Notes: generated by a model not told the origin, from the sequence alone. Counted from the stretch's first letter, positions 52,228-62,059 are shown. The stretch: 64,000 bases of DNA from Streptomyces sp. IMTB 2501 (GCF_001953885.1 NZ_MQUS01000004.1:186001-250000), one strand, 5' to 3'. A program made the numbers and translations.

Positions 52228-52449
52228 ATGTCAGCACTGCCTCGGAACGTCCCTGCCAGTACCGATCTGCACGACGTGCGATGGCTGCGCAGCAGCTACA
52301 GCACGGGAGCCAACAACTGCGTCGAGACGGCCCGGCCGCGCTCCGGCCCCTGGGCCGGACTGCTCGCCGTGCGCGACTCCAAGAGCCCCGCCGGACCCGC
52401 GGTGCTCTTCTCGGCCCGGAGCTGGGCCGGGTTCCTGACCGCACTCTGA
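52228..52449 (+). CDS. DUF397 domain protein
   Basis: A 73-residue protein with the DUF397 pattern: WLRSSYSTGANNCVETA, AVRDSKSPAGPAVLFS and SWAGFL. It follows the WhiJ-like gene by 9 bp with an AAGGAGG ribosome site, forming the standard regulator/DUF397 pair. Such small proteins are believed to bind the XRE partner and modulate its DNA binding. Confidence 0.9.
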   Translation: MSALPRNVPASTDLHDVRWLRSSYSTGANNCVETARPRSGPWAGLLAVRDSKSPAGPAVLFSARSWAGFLTAL

Positions 52450-52505
52450 TCAAAATCGATCACAGGTAATCACTCATAGGTGAAGCACGGCCGTGTCACG
52501 CCGAC

Positions 52506-53633
52506 TCATGGTCGCGTTTCGCCGATCACCCGTACAGCGCGTTCGATCTCCGCCCCGGACAGGTCCGCCCGGGCGGTCAGCCGCAGCCGTGAGATGCCGT
52601 CGGGCACGGAAGGAGGACGGAAGCAGCCCACGGCCAGCCCCGCGGCACGGCAGTCGGCCGCCCAGCGCACCGCCTGCTCCGGGGACGGAGCGCGCACGGA
52701 GACCACCGCGGCGTCCGGACGCACCGCTTCCAGACCCGCGGCGGTCAGCCGGGTGTGCAGTTCCGTGGCCACCGCACGGGCGCGCGCCGCGCGCTCCGGT
52801 TCGCGCACGAGCAGCCGCAGTGCCGCGAGCGCGGCGCCGGCCGCCGCAGGCGCCAGGCCCGTGTCGAAGATGAAGGTCCGGGCCGCGTTGACCAGATGGC
52901 CGATCACCCGCGCCGGGCCGAGCACCACTCCGCCCTGGCTGCCCAGCGACTTGGACAGGGTGGCCGTGACCACCACGTCCGCGGCGCCCGCCAGCCCCGC
53001 CGCGTACGGCGCGCCCCGGCCGCCGTCGCCCAGCACCCCGAGCCCGTGCGCGTCGTCGACGACCAGTCCCGCGCCGTACTCCCGGCACGCCTCGGCCAGC
53101 GCCTCCAGCGGGGCCCGGTCGCCGTCGACCGAGAACACGGTGTCGGAGACGGCGATCGCCGGCCCCTGATGGGTGGCCAGGGCCTTGCGCACCGCCTCCG
53201 GGTCGGCGTGCCCGACGACCTGCCTCTCGCCGCGGGCGAGCCGGCAGCCGTCGATGAGGGAGGCGTGGTTGCCGGCGTCGGAGACGATCAGCGAGCCGTG
53301 CGGGGCCAGCGCGGTGACCGCGGCCAGGTTGGCGGCGTACCCGGAGGAGAAGACCAGCGCGGCCTCGAAGCCGCAGAAGGCGGCCAGTTCGCGCTCCAGC
53401 TCGGTGTGCAGCTCGGTGGTGCCGGTGACCAGCCGGGAGCCGGTGGAGCCGCCGCCCCAGAGCCGGGCGGCCCGGGCGGCCCCCTCGGTGACCTCGGGGT
53501 GGTGGGCGAGGCCGAGGTAGTCATTGCTCGCCATGTCCAGCAGGGGCGAGTCGGCGGGGCGGGGGCGCAGGGTGCGTACGAGTCCGGCGCGGCGGCGCGC
53601 CTCGGCCTGCTCGTCGATCCAGCCGAACGCCAT
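52506..53633 (-). CDS. bioF: 8-amino-7-oxononanoate synthase
   Basis: A 375-residue PLP enzyme joining pimeloyl thioester and alanine in biotin synthesis. SNDYLGLAHHPEV near residue 36 and GSRLVTGTTELHTELERELA bind substrate, VVDDAHGLGVLGDGG holds the PLP-ring aspartate and histidine, and VTATLSKSLGSQGG the PLP lysine. It is transcribed away from bioB; the 148-bp gap between them is the likely control region, though no BirA-type operator was obvious. Confidence 0.93.
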   Translation of the reverse strand: MAFGWIDEQAEARRRAGLVRTLRPRPADSPLLDMASNDYLGLAHHPEVTEGAARAARLWGGGSTGSRLVTGTTELHTELERELAAFCGFEAALVFSSGYAANLAAVTALAPHGSLIVSDAGNHASLIDGCRLARGERQVVGHADPEAVRKALATHQGPAIAVSDTVFSVDGDRAPLEALAEACREYGAGLVVDDAHGLGVLGDGGRGAPYAAGLAGAADVVVTATLSKSLGSQGGVVLGPARVIGHLVNAARTFIFDTGLAPAAAGAALAALRLLVREPERAARARAVATELHTRLTAAGLEAVRPDAAVVSVRAPSPEQAVRWAADCRAAGLAVGCFRPPSVPDGISRLRLTARADLSGAEIERAVRVIGETRP

Positions 53634-53780
53634 GGGTCCTCCGGGGCTTTTGTAGGTAGCGGACAGACCCTAGCGGTACGGTCGGCCGCCCAGGGTGTGG
53701 CAATACCCACACGGTGAACCGTCTCCGTTGTGCAAACTCTCCTTGGCCCGGAGCGGCCTCGTAGGACAGGATCAGGCCTC

Positions 53781-54968
53781 ATGGACCTGCTGAAGACGCT
53801 GGTGGACAAGGGGCTTCGGCGTGAGCTGCCGACCCGCGAGGAAGCGCTCGCCGTGCTGGCCACCTCCGACGACGATGTGCTCGATGTGGTGGCCGCGGCC
53901 GGAAAGGTGCGTCGGCACTGGTTCGGGCGACGGGTGAAACTCAACTATCTCGTCAACCTCAAGTCGGGCCTGTGCCCGGAGGACTGCTCCTACTGTTCCC
54001 AGCGGCTCGGCTCGAAGGCCGAGATCCTGAAGTACACCTGGCTGAAGCCCGACGAGGCCTCCCAGGCGGCCGCCGCCGGTCTCGCGGGCGGCGCCAAGCG
54101 GGTCTGCCTGGTGGCGAGCGGACGCGGCCCGACGGACCGGGACGTGGACCGGGTCTCGGAGACCATCAAGACGATCAAGGAGCAGAACGAGCACGTCGAG
54201 GTGTGCGCGTGCCTCGGTCTGCTCTCCGACGGCCAGGCCGAGCGGCTGCGCAAGGCGGGCGCGGACGCCTACAACCACAACCTCAACACCTCGGAGTCCA
54301 CCTACGGGGACATCACCACCACCCACACCTACGCCGACCGGGTGGACACGGTGAACAAGGCGCACGCGGCCGGCCTGTCCGCCTGCTCCGGCCTGATCGC
54401 GGGCATGGGCGAGAGCGACGAGGACCTGGTCGACGTGGTCTTCTCGCTGCGGGAACTGGACCCGGACTCGGTGCCGGTGAACTTCCTCATCCCGTTCGAG
54501 GGCACTCCGCTCGCCAAGGAGTGGAACCTCACCCCGCAGCGCTGTCTGCGGATCCTCGCGATGGTCCGGTTCGTCTGCCCGGACGCGGAGGTCCGCATCG
54601 CGGGCGGCCGTGAGGTCCATCTGCGCGCGATGCAGCCGCTCGCGCTGCACCTCGCCAACTCGATCTTCCTCGGCGACTACCTGACCAGCGAGGGCCAGGC
54701 CGGCAAGGCGGACCTGGAGATGATCGCCGACGCCGGGTTCGAGGTGGAGGGCGCCGGCGAGGTGACCCTGCCGGAGCACCGGGTCGAGGCCGCGGGCGGC
54801 TGTGGCTCGCACGCCAGCGCCGGGTGCGGGTCTGGATCCGGCTGTGGCTCCCACGAGGGGGCGGACGTGTGCGGTACGACGGCCGCGCCGGCCGCTCAGG
54901 AGGCGCGCACCGATCTCGTCGCCGTCCGCCGCCGGGGCGCCGGAACGGACCTCGCGCCCAATGCCTGA
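53781..54968 (+). CDS. bioB: Biotin synthase with cysteine-rich tail
   Basis: A 395-residue radical SAM enzyme inserting sulfur into dethiobiotin. C65-x3-C69-x2-C72 in [11 protein letters not shown] binds the 4Fe-4S cluster, and [14 protein letters not shown] and [15 protein letters not shown] are family motifs. After residue 335 the chain has an extra tail rich in Gly, Cys and Ser ([20 protein letters not shown], then GADVCG), which E. coli BioB lacks. The stop overlaps bioA by 8 bp. Confidence 0.94.
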   Translation: MDLLKTLVDKGLRRELPTREEALAVLATSDDDVLDVVAAAGKVRRHWFGRRVKLNYLVNLKSGLCPEDCSYCSQRLGSKAEILKYTWLKPDEASQAAAAGLAGGAKRVCLVASGRGPTDRDVDRVSETIKTIKEQNEHVEVCACLGLLSDGQAERLRKAGADAYNHNLNTSESTYGDITTTHTYADRVDTVNKAHAAGLSACSGLIAGMGESDEDLVDVVFSLRELDPDSVPVNFLIPFEGTPLAKEWNLTPQRCLRILAMVRFVCPDAEVRIAGGREVHLRAMQPLALHLANSIFLGDYLTSEGQAGKADLEMIADAGFEVEGAGEVTLPEHRVEAAGGCGSHASAGCGSGSGCGSHEGADVCGTTAAPAAQEARTDLVAVRRRGAGTDLAPNA

Positions 54969-56259
54969 CCTGCCCCGCCTGGGCGTGCCCGAGCTGCTGG
55001 AGCTGGACCGACGGCATGTCTGGCACCCGTACGGCCCGATGCCCGGACGTACCGAACCGCTGGTCGTGGAGTCGGCCGGCGGGGTGCGTCTGAAACTGCG
55101 GCTGGCCGACGGATCCGAGGACGAGGTCGTGGACGGCATGTCGTCCTGGTGGTCGGCGATCCACGGCTACAACCACCCGGTCCTCAACGAGGCGGCGCAC
55201 GAACAGCTCGGACGGATGAGCCATGTGATGTTCGGCGGGCTCACGCACGAGCCCGCCGTACGGCTCGCGAAGCGCCTTGTCGACATGTCACCAGAGGGAC
55301 TTGAGCATGTGTTCCTGGCCGACTCCGGATCGGTGTCGGTCGAGGTCGCGGTGAAGATGTGCCTGCAGTACTGGCGCTCGCTCGGCCGGTCCGGCAAGCA
55401 GCGGCTGCTGACCTGGCGGGGCGGCTACCACGGCGACACCTGGCAGCCGATGTCGGTGTGCGACCCGGAAGGCGGGATGCACGGGCTGTGGTCCGGTGTA
55501 CTGCCGCGCCAGGTGTTCGCCGACGCGCCGCCCACGGAGTACGAGGAGTCGTACGCCGACCAGCTGCGGGAGCTGATCGGGCGGCACGCGGACGAGCTGG
55601 CCGCGGTGATCGTGGAACCGGTCGTACAGGGCGCGGGCGGGATGCGCTTCCACTCCCCCGCGTATCTGCGGGTGCTGCGCGAGGCGTGCGACGCGCACGA
55701 CGTGCTGCTGGTGTTCGACGAGATCGCCACCGGCTTCGGCCGCACCGGCGCGCTGTTCGCGGCGGATCACGCGGGTGTCACCCCGGATGTGATGTGCGTG
55801 GGCAAGGCGCTGACCGGCGGCTATCTGACGCTGGCGGCCACGCTGTGCACCGCGCGGGTCGCCGAGGGCATCTCGCGGGGCGAGGTGCCGGTGCTCGCGC
55901 ACGGCCCGACGTTCATGGGCAACCCGCTGGCGGCCGCGGTCGCCTGCGCCTCGCTCGACCTACTCCTGGGGCAGGACTGGCAGGCGGAGGTCAAACGCAT
56001 CGAGACCGGCCTGTGGGAGGGGCTGTCGCCGGCCCGTGAGCTGCCCGGGGTACGGGACGTCCGGGTCCTCGGGGCGATCGGCGTCGTCCAGCTCGACCAC
56101 GAGGTGGACATGGCCGCGGCCACCGCGGCCGCCGTGCGGGAGGGCGTCTGGCTGCGCCCGTTCCGCGATCTGGTCTACACGATGCCGCCGTACATCACCT
56201 CGGACGAGGACGTGGCACGGATCGCACGCGCGGTGTGCGCCGCGGCGCGGGAGGGATGA
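54961..56259 (+). CDS. bioA: Adenosylmethionine--8-amino-7-oxononanoate transaminase
   Basis: A 432-residue class-III aminotransferase. HVWHPYGPM at the start and [20 protein letters not shown] are BioA-specific. [17 protein letters not shown] binds phosphate, [15 protein letters not shown] has the PLP aspartate, and [16 protein letters not shown] the PLP lysine. It uses S-adenosylmethionine as amino donor. Translationally coupled between bioB and bioD. Confidence 0.94.
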   Translation: MPDLPRLGVPELLELDRRHVWHPYGPMPGRTEPLVVESAGGVRLKLRLADGSEDEVVDGMSSWWSAIHGYNHPVLNEAAHEQLGRMSHVMFGGLTHEPAVRLAKRLVDMSPEGLEHVFLADSGSVSVEVAVKMCLQYWRSLGRSGKQRLLTWRGGYHGDTWQPMSVCDPEGGMHGLWSGVLPRQVFADAPPTEYEESYADQLRELIGRHADELAAVIVEPVVQGAGGMRFHSPAYLRVLREACDAHDVLLVFDEIATGFGRTGALFAADHAGVTPDVMCVGKALTGGYLTLAATLCTARVAEGISRGEVPVLAHGPTFMGNPLAAAVACASLDLLLGQDWQAEVKRIETGLWEGLSPARELPGVRDVRVLGAIGVVQLDHEVDMAAATAAAVREGVWLRPFRDLVYTMPPYITSDEDVARIARAVCAAAREG

Positions 56260-56260
56260 C

Positions 56261-56977
56261 ATGCCGGTTCTGGTGATCACGGGGACGGGCACGGAGGTCG
56301 GCAAGACCGTCACCACCGCCGCCGTCGCCGCCGCCGCGCTCGCGGCCGGACGCTCGGTGGCCGTGCTGAAGGCCGCCCAGACGGGGGTACGGCCGGACGA
56401 ACGCGGGGACGCCGACGAGGTCGCGCGGCTCGCGGGTGCGGTCACGACTGCCGAAGTCGCCCGCTATCCGGAGCCGTTGGCGCCGGGCACGGCGGCCCGG
56501 CGGGCGGGCATGGCCCCGGTTCATCCGCACGAGGTGGCCGAGCGGGCGGCCAAGCTGGCCGCCGAGCACGATCTGGTGCTGGTGGAGGGGGCGGGCGGGC
56601 TGCTCGTCCGCTTCGACGCGGCCGGCGGCACGCTGGCCGACACGGCGGAGCTGCTGGGCGCGCCGCTGCTGGTCGTGGCCTCGGCCGGGCTCGGCACCCT
56701 GAACACCACGGAGCTGACGGCTCGCGAACTACGGCGCCGGGAGCTGGAGTTGGCAGGCGTGGTCATCGGCAGCTGGCCCGGCTCCCCGGACCTGGCCACC
56801 CGCTGCAACGTCGCGGATCTGCCGGAGGTGGCGCAGGCGCCTCTGCTCGGGGCGATTCCCTCCGGGGCGGGCGGTCTGTCACCGGCCGGCTTCCGCACGG
56901 CGGCGCGCGGCTGGCTCGCACCCCGACTGGACGGTACATGGGACGCAGCGGCGTTCCGGACGCGGGAGGCATCCTGA
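56261..56977 (+). CDS. bioD: Dethiobiotin synthetase
   Basis: A 238-residue ATP-dependent carboxylase closing the ureido ring. ITGTGTEVGKTVTTAAVA is the P-loop, VLKAAQTGV has the substrate lysine, and LVLVEGAGGLLVRFD is the second nucleotide segment. It starts one base after the bioA stop, completing bioBAD. No bioC, bioH or transporter (bioY) lies in the window. Confidence 0.93.
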   Translation: MPVLVITGTGTEVGKTVTTAAVAAAALAAGRSVAVLKAAQTGVRPDERGDADEVARLAGAVTTAEVARYPEPLAPGTAARRAGMAPVHPHEVAERAAKLAAEHDLVLVEGAGGLLVRFDAAGGTLADTAELLGAPLLVVASAGLGTLNTTELTARELRRRELELAGVVIGSWPGSPDLATRCNVADLPEVAQAPLLGAIPSGAGGLSPAGFRTAARGWLAPRLDGTWDAAAFRTREAS

Positions 56978-56984
56978 CGGGGCA

Positions 56985-57065
56985 CGGGGTCTGTGCCTGA
57001 TGCGCGGCTGACGCCGCGATGGGAGTCCCCCGGGTTCGAGCGAAGCCGAGAACTCGGCGGAGCGA
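56985..57065. repeat. Intergenic repeat with GAGCGAAGCCGAGA motif
   Basis: GATGGGAGTCCCCCGGGTTC followed by GAGCGAAGCCGAGAACTCGG parallels GTCCCTCCCGCTCGAGCGAA-GTCGAGA inside the 254-bp element near 23 kb. It lies between bioD and a methyltransferase gene and may form a hairpin (CGGGTTC/GAACTCG). Another member of a dispersed streptomycete repeat family. Confidence 0.45.
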
Positions 57066-57209
57066 CCGGCCACGACGGCGCCGCGGACGACCGACGGCGC
57101 AGTGCGGCGGTTCGACGCGGAGCGCTGCGGCCCATGGCGTGTGCCGAGGGTGCGGCGGCGCCGTACGGGGGACACTCTTCCCAGAGCCGTCCTGCTCCGG
57201 GAGGTTGTC

Positions 57210-57902
57210 ATGCGATTGCTGTCCTCCGCCTCCGGCAAGGTGACGGGGAGTCCTGTCCACCATCCGGTCTTCGCACGCTGCTACGCCCGCGTCAGCGTCC
57301 GCGCCGAGACCCGGCTGGGTGTGGCCGGGCTGCGGGAGCGGCTGCTCGCCGGGCTGTCGGGGCGGGTGATCGAGATCGGTGCGGGCAACGGGCTGAACTT
57401 CTCGCACTATCCGGGAACCGTCGCGGAGGTCGTCGCGATCGAACCGGAGCCGTTGCTCAGGCAGTTGGCGCTGGAGTCGGCGCTGCGCGCCCAGGTGCCG
57501 GTCGACGTGGTACCGGGCGCCGCCGAGGCACTGCCGGTCAAGAGCGAGGCGTTCGACGCGGCGGTGCTGTCCCTGGTGCTGTGCAGTGTGCGGGACGTGC
57601 CACGGGCGCTCGGCGAGGTGCGGCGCGTGCTCAAGCCGGGCGGCCAGGTGCGGTACTTCGAGCACGGGCTGGGCGGCGGCCGGCTGATGACGCTGACCCA
57701 GCGCACCCTGGACCGGACGGTGTGGCCCACGCTGACCGGCGGCTGCCATCTGGCCCGGCAGCCGGTGGCGGCGCTGCGCGCGGCCGGGTTCACCCTCGGC
57801 CCCCAGCGACCGGTGCTGTTGCCTGAGAACGGGCCCACGCTGCCGTCCTCGTACTGCACGCTCGGGGTCGCCTGGCGGCCGGACGAACCGGCCGCGCGCT
57901 GA
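57210..57902 (+). CDS. Class I SAM-dependent methyltransferase
   Basis: A 230-residue methyltransferase. Motif I VIEIGAGNGLNFSHYP near 52, the acidic ribose residue in AIEPEPLL, and FDAAVLSLVLCSVRDVPRAL near 115 are clear, with LKPGGQVRYFEHGLG as motif III. The UbiE/Methyltransf_11 pattern is evident but the acceptor is unknown. ATG follows GGGAGG. It ends one base before a convergent toxin-like gene. Confidence 0.88.
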   Translation: MRLLSSASGKVTGSPVHHPVFARCYARVSVRAETRLGVAGLRERLLAGLSGRVIEIGAGNGLNFSHYPGTVAEVVAIEPEPLLRQLALESALRAQVPVDVVPGAAEALPVKSEAFDAAVLSLVLCSVRDVPRALGEVRRVLKPGGQVRYFEHGLGGGRLMTLTQRTLDRTVWPTLTGGCHLARQPVAALRAAGFTLGPQRPVLLPENGPTLPSSYCTLGVAWRPDEPAAR

Positions 57903-58277
57903 TCAAAGGCTCCAGCGGCGCAGCTCGCGCGCGATGTCGTCCACGTCGGCCGCACCCTCCTTCACCAGCCGGGCGAGGTCGCGCACCTGCTCGGGCGAGG
58001 TGGCCACCTTCGCACCGCTGGCGACCAGGTAGGCATAGGCGACCGCGGAGGCGAACAGCGCGTTGGACCGCTCCAGCGCCGGCACATGGATCAGCAGCTG
58101 GAGCAGGGCGGCGGCGCGGGCGTACGGGTCGTCGTAGACGGGCACGCCGAATATCTCCGCGCGGTGCCGGGCGACGGCGGCCACCAGCGCGCCCCAGTCG
58201 GTGACCTGCGGGTCCCCGGGCGTCTTCTGTTCGGCGAGCATGAGGAGCCAGGCGAGGTCGATGCTGAGCTCGTTCAA
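57903..58277 (-). CDS. Fic/Doc-like protein with altered catalytic motif
   Basis: A 124-residue helical protein of the type annotated in Streptomyces as toxin component of a Fic-family pair. The region matching the Fic motif HPFxDGNKR reads HVPALERSN (H64 onward), so H is retained but the glycine-asparagine anion hole and terminal arginine are rearranged or lost. AMP- or phosphate-transfer activity is therefore doubtful. The TTG start lies 4 bp after the antitoxin-like gene, supporting an operon. Confidence 0.7.
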   Translation of the reverse strand: MNELSIDLAWLLMLAEQKTPGDPQVTDWGALVAAVARHRAEIFGVPVYDDPYARAAALLQLLIHVPALERSNALFASAVAYAYLVASGAKVATSPEQVRDLARLVKEGAADVDDIARELRRWSL

Positions 58278-58281
58278 GGGA

Positions 58282-58521
58282 TCAGCGGCCGTCCCCGGTG
58301 CGGGTGCCGCGGGTCTCGGTGAACTCCTCGGCGAACACGGACTCGTACTGCTTCATGAAGTCGGCGGCGGCCTCGACGAACGTACGGCCGGCCTCCCCGG
58401 TGTCCTGTCTGACCAGCTCTTCGATATAGCGGTTGACGCTGATGCCACGGGCCAGGGCGCGTTCACGGGCCGCGCGGGCGGTGCCCTCGTCCACGCGCAC
58501 GTTCAGCTGGGTCTTCGCCAT
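58282..58521 (-). CDS. Ribbon-helix-helix antitoxin-like protein
   Basis: A 79-residue protein. AKTQLNVRVDEGTARAARER, then ALARGISVNRYIEELVRQDT, is a ribbon-helix-helix DNA-binding domain, and the acidic C-terminal helix (FMKQYESVFAEEF) would bind the partner. It is the first gene of a two-gene set with the Fic-like gene and probably autoregulates it. ATG start; the region above it includes TTGCTAGCAAAGG. Confidence 0.78.
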   Translation of the reverse strand: MAKTQLNVRVDEGTARAARERALARGISVNRYIEELVRQDTGEAGRTFVEAAADFMKQYESVFAEEFTETRGTRTGDGR

Positions 58522-58683
58522 GCCTCGACGCTAGCGCCGGCTTGCTAGCAAAGGCAAGGGCGCACGGATGACAAGGCACGGGCGCACGGTCTGCACAGCC
58601 AGGGCGCACGGAAGGGCTGCGCCGGGTCGGTGCGTCCCTTACGCTCGCCCGGGACGGGCGGTTCAGGCGATCGGGAGGCGGTC

Positions 58684-59484
58684 TTGTCCACACCTGCTGC
58701 ACTGCACGCACCCGAAGGCGCCGTCGCGGCCCGCGCCCGCGGCCTCACCAAGGCGTACGGCTCCGGCGAGACGGCCGTCATCGCCCTGGACTCGGTGGAC
58801 GTCGACATCGCGCGCGGCCGTTTCACCGCCGTGATGGGGCCATCGGGGTCCGGGAAGTCCACGCTCATGCACTGTCTGGCCGGGCTCGACACGGTGTCGG
58901 CCGGCCAGGTGTGGCTGGGCGGCACCGAGATCACCGGGCTGAGGGAACGGGAGCTGACCCGGCTGAGGCGCGACCGGGTCGGGTTCATGTTCCAGTCGTT
59001 CAACCTCATCCCGACGCTGACGGCCGCCGAGAACATCACCCTGCCCATGGACATCGCGGGTCGCAAGCCCGACGAGCGGTGGCTGCGGCAGGTCATCGAC
59101 ACGCTCGGCCTGCGCGACCGGCTGACGCACCGGCCCGCCCAGCTCTCCGGCGGTCAGCAGCAGCGCGTCGCGTGCGCGCGGGCGCTGGCCTCCCGGCCGG
59201 AGCTGATCTTCGCCGACGAGCCGACCGGCAACCTCGACTCGCGGGCCGGTCTGGAGGTGCTGGGCTTCCTGCGCGGCGCGGTGGACGATCTCGGGCAGAC
59301 GGTCGTCATGGTCACCCACGACCCCGGCGCGGCCGCCCATTCCGACCTGGTGCTCTTCCTGGGCGACGGGCGGATCGTGGACGGGATGGAACGGCCGACG
59401 GCGGAGGCCGTACTGGACCGCATGAAGCAGTTCGATGTCGTCCGGGACCGGCTCGGCGACGACGGCACCGCCCTGGAGGACTGA
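58684..59484 (+). CDS. ABC transporter ATPase, MacB/LolD type
   Basis: A 266-residue ATPase. Walker A GPSGSGKSTLMH near 58, Q-loop FMFQSFNLIP, signature LSGGQQQRVACARAL near 158, Walker B LIFADEPTGNLDS, and H-loop VTHDP are intact. The sequence is typical of exporters paired with FtsX-like permeases. TTG start with GGGAGGC 6 bases upstream. The permease gene begins 4 bp after the stop. Confidence 0.94.
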   Translation: MSTPAALHAPEGAVAARARGLTKAYGSGETAVIALDSVDVDIARGRFTAVMGPSGSGKSTLMHCLAGLDTVSAGQVWLGGTEITGLRERELTRLRRDRVGFMFQSFNLIPTLTAAENITLPMDIAGRKPDERWLRQVIDTLGLRDRLTHRPAQLSGGQQQRVACARALASRPELIFADEPTGNLDSRAGLEVLGFLRGAVDDLGQTVVMVTHDPGAAAHSDLVLFLGDGRIVDGMERPTAEAVLDRMKQFDVVRDRLGDDGTALED

Positions 59485-59488
59485 CCCG

Positions 59489-62059
59489 GTGCTCAAGGCG
59501 ACCCTGAGGAGTTTCCTCGCGCACAAGGGGCGGCTCGCGCTGTCCGCGCTGGCCGTGATCCTGTCCGTGGCGTTCGTCGCGGGCAGCCTGATCTTCTCCG
59601 ACACGGTCACCCGCACGTTCGACCGGCTGTTCGCCTCCACGGCCGCCGATGTGACGGTCCAGCCGAAGCAGCAGGATCTGCGGTCGGCCCGGGTGAGCGG
59701 TGCGGTGCAGACCCTGCCCGCCGCGCTGCGGGACCGGGTGGCGAAGGTCGGCGGGGTCGCGGCGGCCCGCGCCGAGGTGTCGGTGCAGAACGCCGTCGTG
59801 GTCGACAGCCGCAACAGGTCCGTCGGCCCGACCACCGGCGCCCCGACCATAGCCATGGCCTGGCATCCGACCGATCGCAGCCCGGTGAAGCTCACCTCCG
59901 GCCATGCGCCGCGCGGTGCGGGCGAGGCGCTGCTGGACGCCGACACGGCAGACAAGAAGCACGTACGGATCGGCGACACGCTGACCGTGCAGGCGCAGCC
60001 GGGCAGTTTCCGGGTGCGGGTCGTCGGCATCGCCACGTTCACCACCACCAACCCCGGCGCGGCCCTGGTCTTCCTGGACCCGGCGGTGGCGGGCCGCGAG
60101 CTGCTGGGGTCGGCCGCGCTGGCGACCAGCGTCACGGCGGACGCGGCCAAGGGAGTGTCCGACGCGGAGCTCAAGCACCGGATCGGCGCGGCGGTCGGCA
60201 CCGGCACCTACGATCTGAAGACCGCGAACGAGCAGGCCAAGTCGGCGGCGGCCAGCCTCGGGACGTTCCTGGACGTCATCAAGTACGTGATGCTGGGCTT
60301 CGCCGGTGTCGCGCTCCTGGTGGGCGTGTTCCTCATCGTCAACACCTTCTCCATGCTGATCGCCCAGCGCACCCGGGAACTGGGCCTGCTGCGGGCACTC
60401 GGCGCGGACCGGCGGCAGGTGCGGCGCTCGGTGCTCACGGAGGCGCTGCTGCTCGGGCTGGTCGGTTCGACGCTCGGTCTCGCCGCCGGGATCGGGCTGG
60501 CGCTCGCGCTGATCCGGCTGATGACCGCGTTCGGGATGAACCTGAAGGCCACAGAGATGGTCATCGGCTGGGGCACGCCCGTCGCGGCGTACGTCGTCGG
60601 TGTCGGCGTCACCTTCGTGGCCGCCTATCTGCCCGCCCGGCGCGCTGCGGCGGTGTCGCCCATGGCGGCGCTGGTGGACGCCGAAGTCGCCGGTGTGGGC
60701 AAGCCGTTGAAGGCGCGGGCCGTCGTCGGCGGGGTGGTCGGGGCGATCGGCGCGGCCGCGCTGGCCGGGTGCGCCGCGGCCACGAAGACCGCGCAGGCGG
60801 CCTCGCTGCTCGGGCTCGGCGTGGCCCTGACACTGATCGCGACCGTCATCGCCGGACCTCTGCTGGTGCGGCCGGTGATCCGGGTGCTGGGTGCGGCCTT
60901 TCCCGCCCTGTTCGGCCCGGTCGGCCGGATGAGCCAGCGCAACGCCCTGCGCAATCCGCGCCGTACGGGCGCCACGGCCGCCGCGCTGATGGTGGGCCTG
61001 GCCCTGGTGGGCGGCATGTCGGTGGCGAGCGCCTCCATGTCCGCTTCGTTCGACCAGCAGATCGACAAGAAACTCGGCGCCGACTTCATCGTCCAGAACA
61101 CCAACTTCGTCCCGTTCACCAAGAAGGTGCGGGACACCGTGGCGGCGACGCGCGGCGTGGGGCTCGTCGTACCACAGCGGCTCACCCAGGTCGCCGTACG
61201 ACTGCCGGACGGCGACCGGGTCCAGACGGCCGCCGCCGCGTACGGTCCGCGGCTCGACGACGTCGTGCACATCACGTACGCACGGGGCGGTTCGGCGGCC
61301 GCGCTGGCGGACGGTCACCTCGCCATGGACGCCGGTTTCGCGAGGAGCCACGGCGTGCGCGTCGGCAGCGTCCTCCCGGTCGAGTTCCCGGGCGGGCGGC
61401 ACACCGAGCTGACCGTCGGCGCACTCACCGACCAGGAAACGGCGGACGGGTTCGGCACCCAGGGCGGCCTCTACTTCGGCCTGGCGACCCTGGACAGGTA
61501 TCTGCCGGACGCACAGGACTCCGTGCTCTACGTCAACGCGGCCGGCGGCACCGCGCCGAAGGACCTGCGCCTCCGGCTGGAACGGGCGCTCAAGCCGTAC
61601 CCCCAGGTCCAGGTGCGCAACCAGAGCGACTACAAGCAGCTGGTCCACGACCAGATCGCCGTCCTGCTGTACCTGGTGTACGCGCTGCTCGCGCTGGCGA
61701 TCGTCATCGCCGTGCTCGGAGTGGTCAACACCCTCGCGCTGTCGGTGGTGGAGCGGACCCGCGAGATCGGGCTGCTGCGCGCGATCGGGCTGGGGCGGCG
61801 GCAGTTGCGCCGGATGATCCGGCTGGAGTCGGTGGTGATCGCGGTGTTCGGCGCGGTCCTCGGGCTGGGGCTGGGGCTTGTGTGGGGCGTGTGCATGCAG
61901 CGGGTACTGGCCCTGCGCGGACTGACGGCGCTGGCGATCCCCTGGACCACGATCGTCGCCGTCGTACTCGGCTCGGCCGTGGTCGGCGTGGTGGCGGCCC
62001 TGCTGCCTGCACTGCGGGCGTCACGGATGAACGTGCTGGCGGCGATCGCCCACGAGTGA
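59489..62059 (+). CDS. FtsX-like ABC permease, double unit
   Basis: An 856-residue permease with an N-terminal helix (LALSALAVILSVAFVAGSLI), an extracellular MacB-type domain, and a first FtsX block of three helices (about 270-400). A central pair of helices, a second extracellular domain and a C-terminal FtsX block (ARELGLLRALGADRRQVRRS and TREIGLLRAIGLGRRQLRRM are the paired coupling loops) follow. Such actinobacterial exporters move lipids, lipoproteins or peptides, often antimicrobials. GTG start; co-translated with its ATPase. Confidence 0.92.
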   Translation: MLKATLRSFLAHKGRLALSALAVILSVAFVAGSLIFSDTVTRTFDRLFASTAADVTVQPKQQDLRSARVSGAVQTLPAALRDRVAKVGGVAAARAEVSVQNAVVVDSRNRSVGPTTGAPTIAMAWHPTDRSPVKLTSGHAPRGAGEALLDADTADKKHVRIGDTLTVQAQPGSFRVRVVGIATFTTTNPGAALVFLDPAVAGRELLGSAALATSVTADAAKGVSDAELKHRIGAAVGTGTYDLKTANEQAKSAAASLGTFLDVIKYVMLGFAGVALLVGVFLIVNTFSMLIAQRTRELGLLRALGADRRQVRRSVLTEALLLGLVGSTLGLAAGIGLALALIRLMTAFGMNLKATEMVIGWGTPVAAYVVGVGVTFVAAYLPARRAAAVSPMAALVDAEVAGVGKPLKARAVVGGVVGAIGAAALAGCAAATKTAQAASLLGLGVALTLIATVIAGPLLVRPVIRVLGAAFPALFGPVGRMSQRNALRNPRRTGATAAALMVGLALVGGMSVASASMSASFDQQIDKKLGADFIVQNTNFVPFTKKVRDTVAATRGVGLVVPQRLTQVAVRLPDGDRVQTAAAAYGPRLDDVVHITYARGGSAAALADGHLAMDAGFARSHGVRVGSVLPVEFPGGRHTELTVGALTDQETADGFGTQGGLYFGLATLDRYLPDAQDSVLYVNAAGGTAPKDLRLRLERALKPYPQVQVRNQSDYKQLVHDQIAVLLYLVYALLALAIVIAVLGVVNTLALSVVERTREIGLLRAIGLGRRQLRRMIRLESVVIAVFGAVLGLGLGLVWGVCMQRVLALRGLTALAIPWTTIVAVVLGSAVVGVVAALLPALRASRMNVLAAIAHE

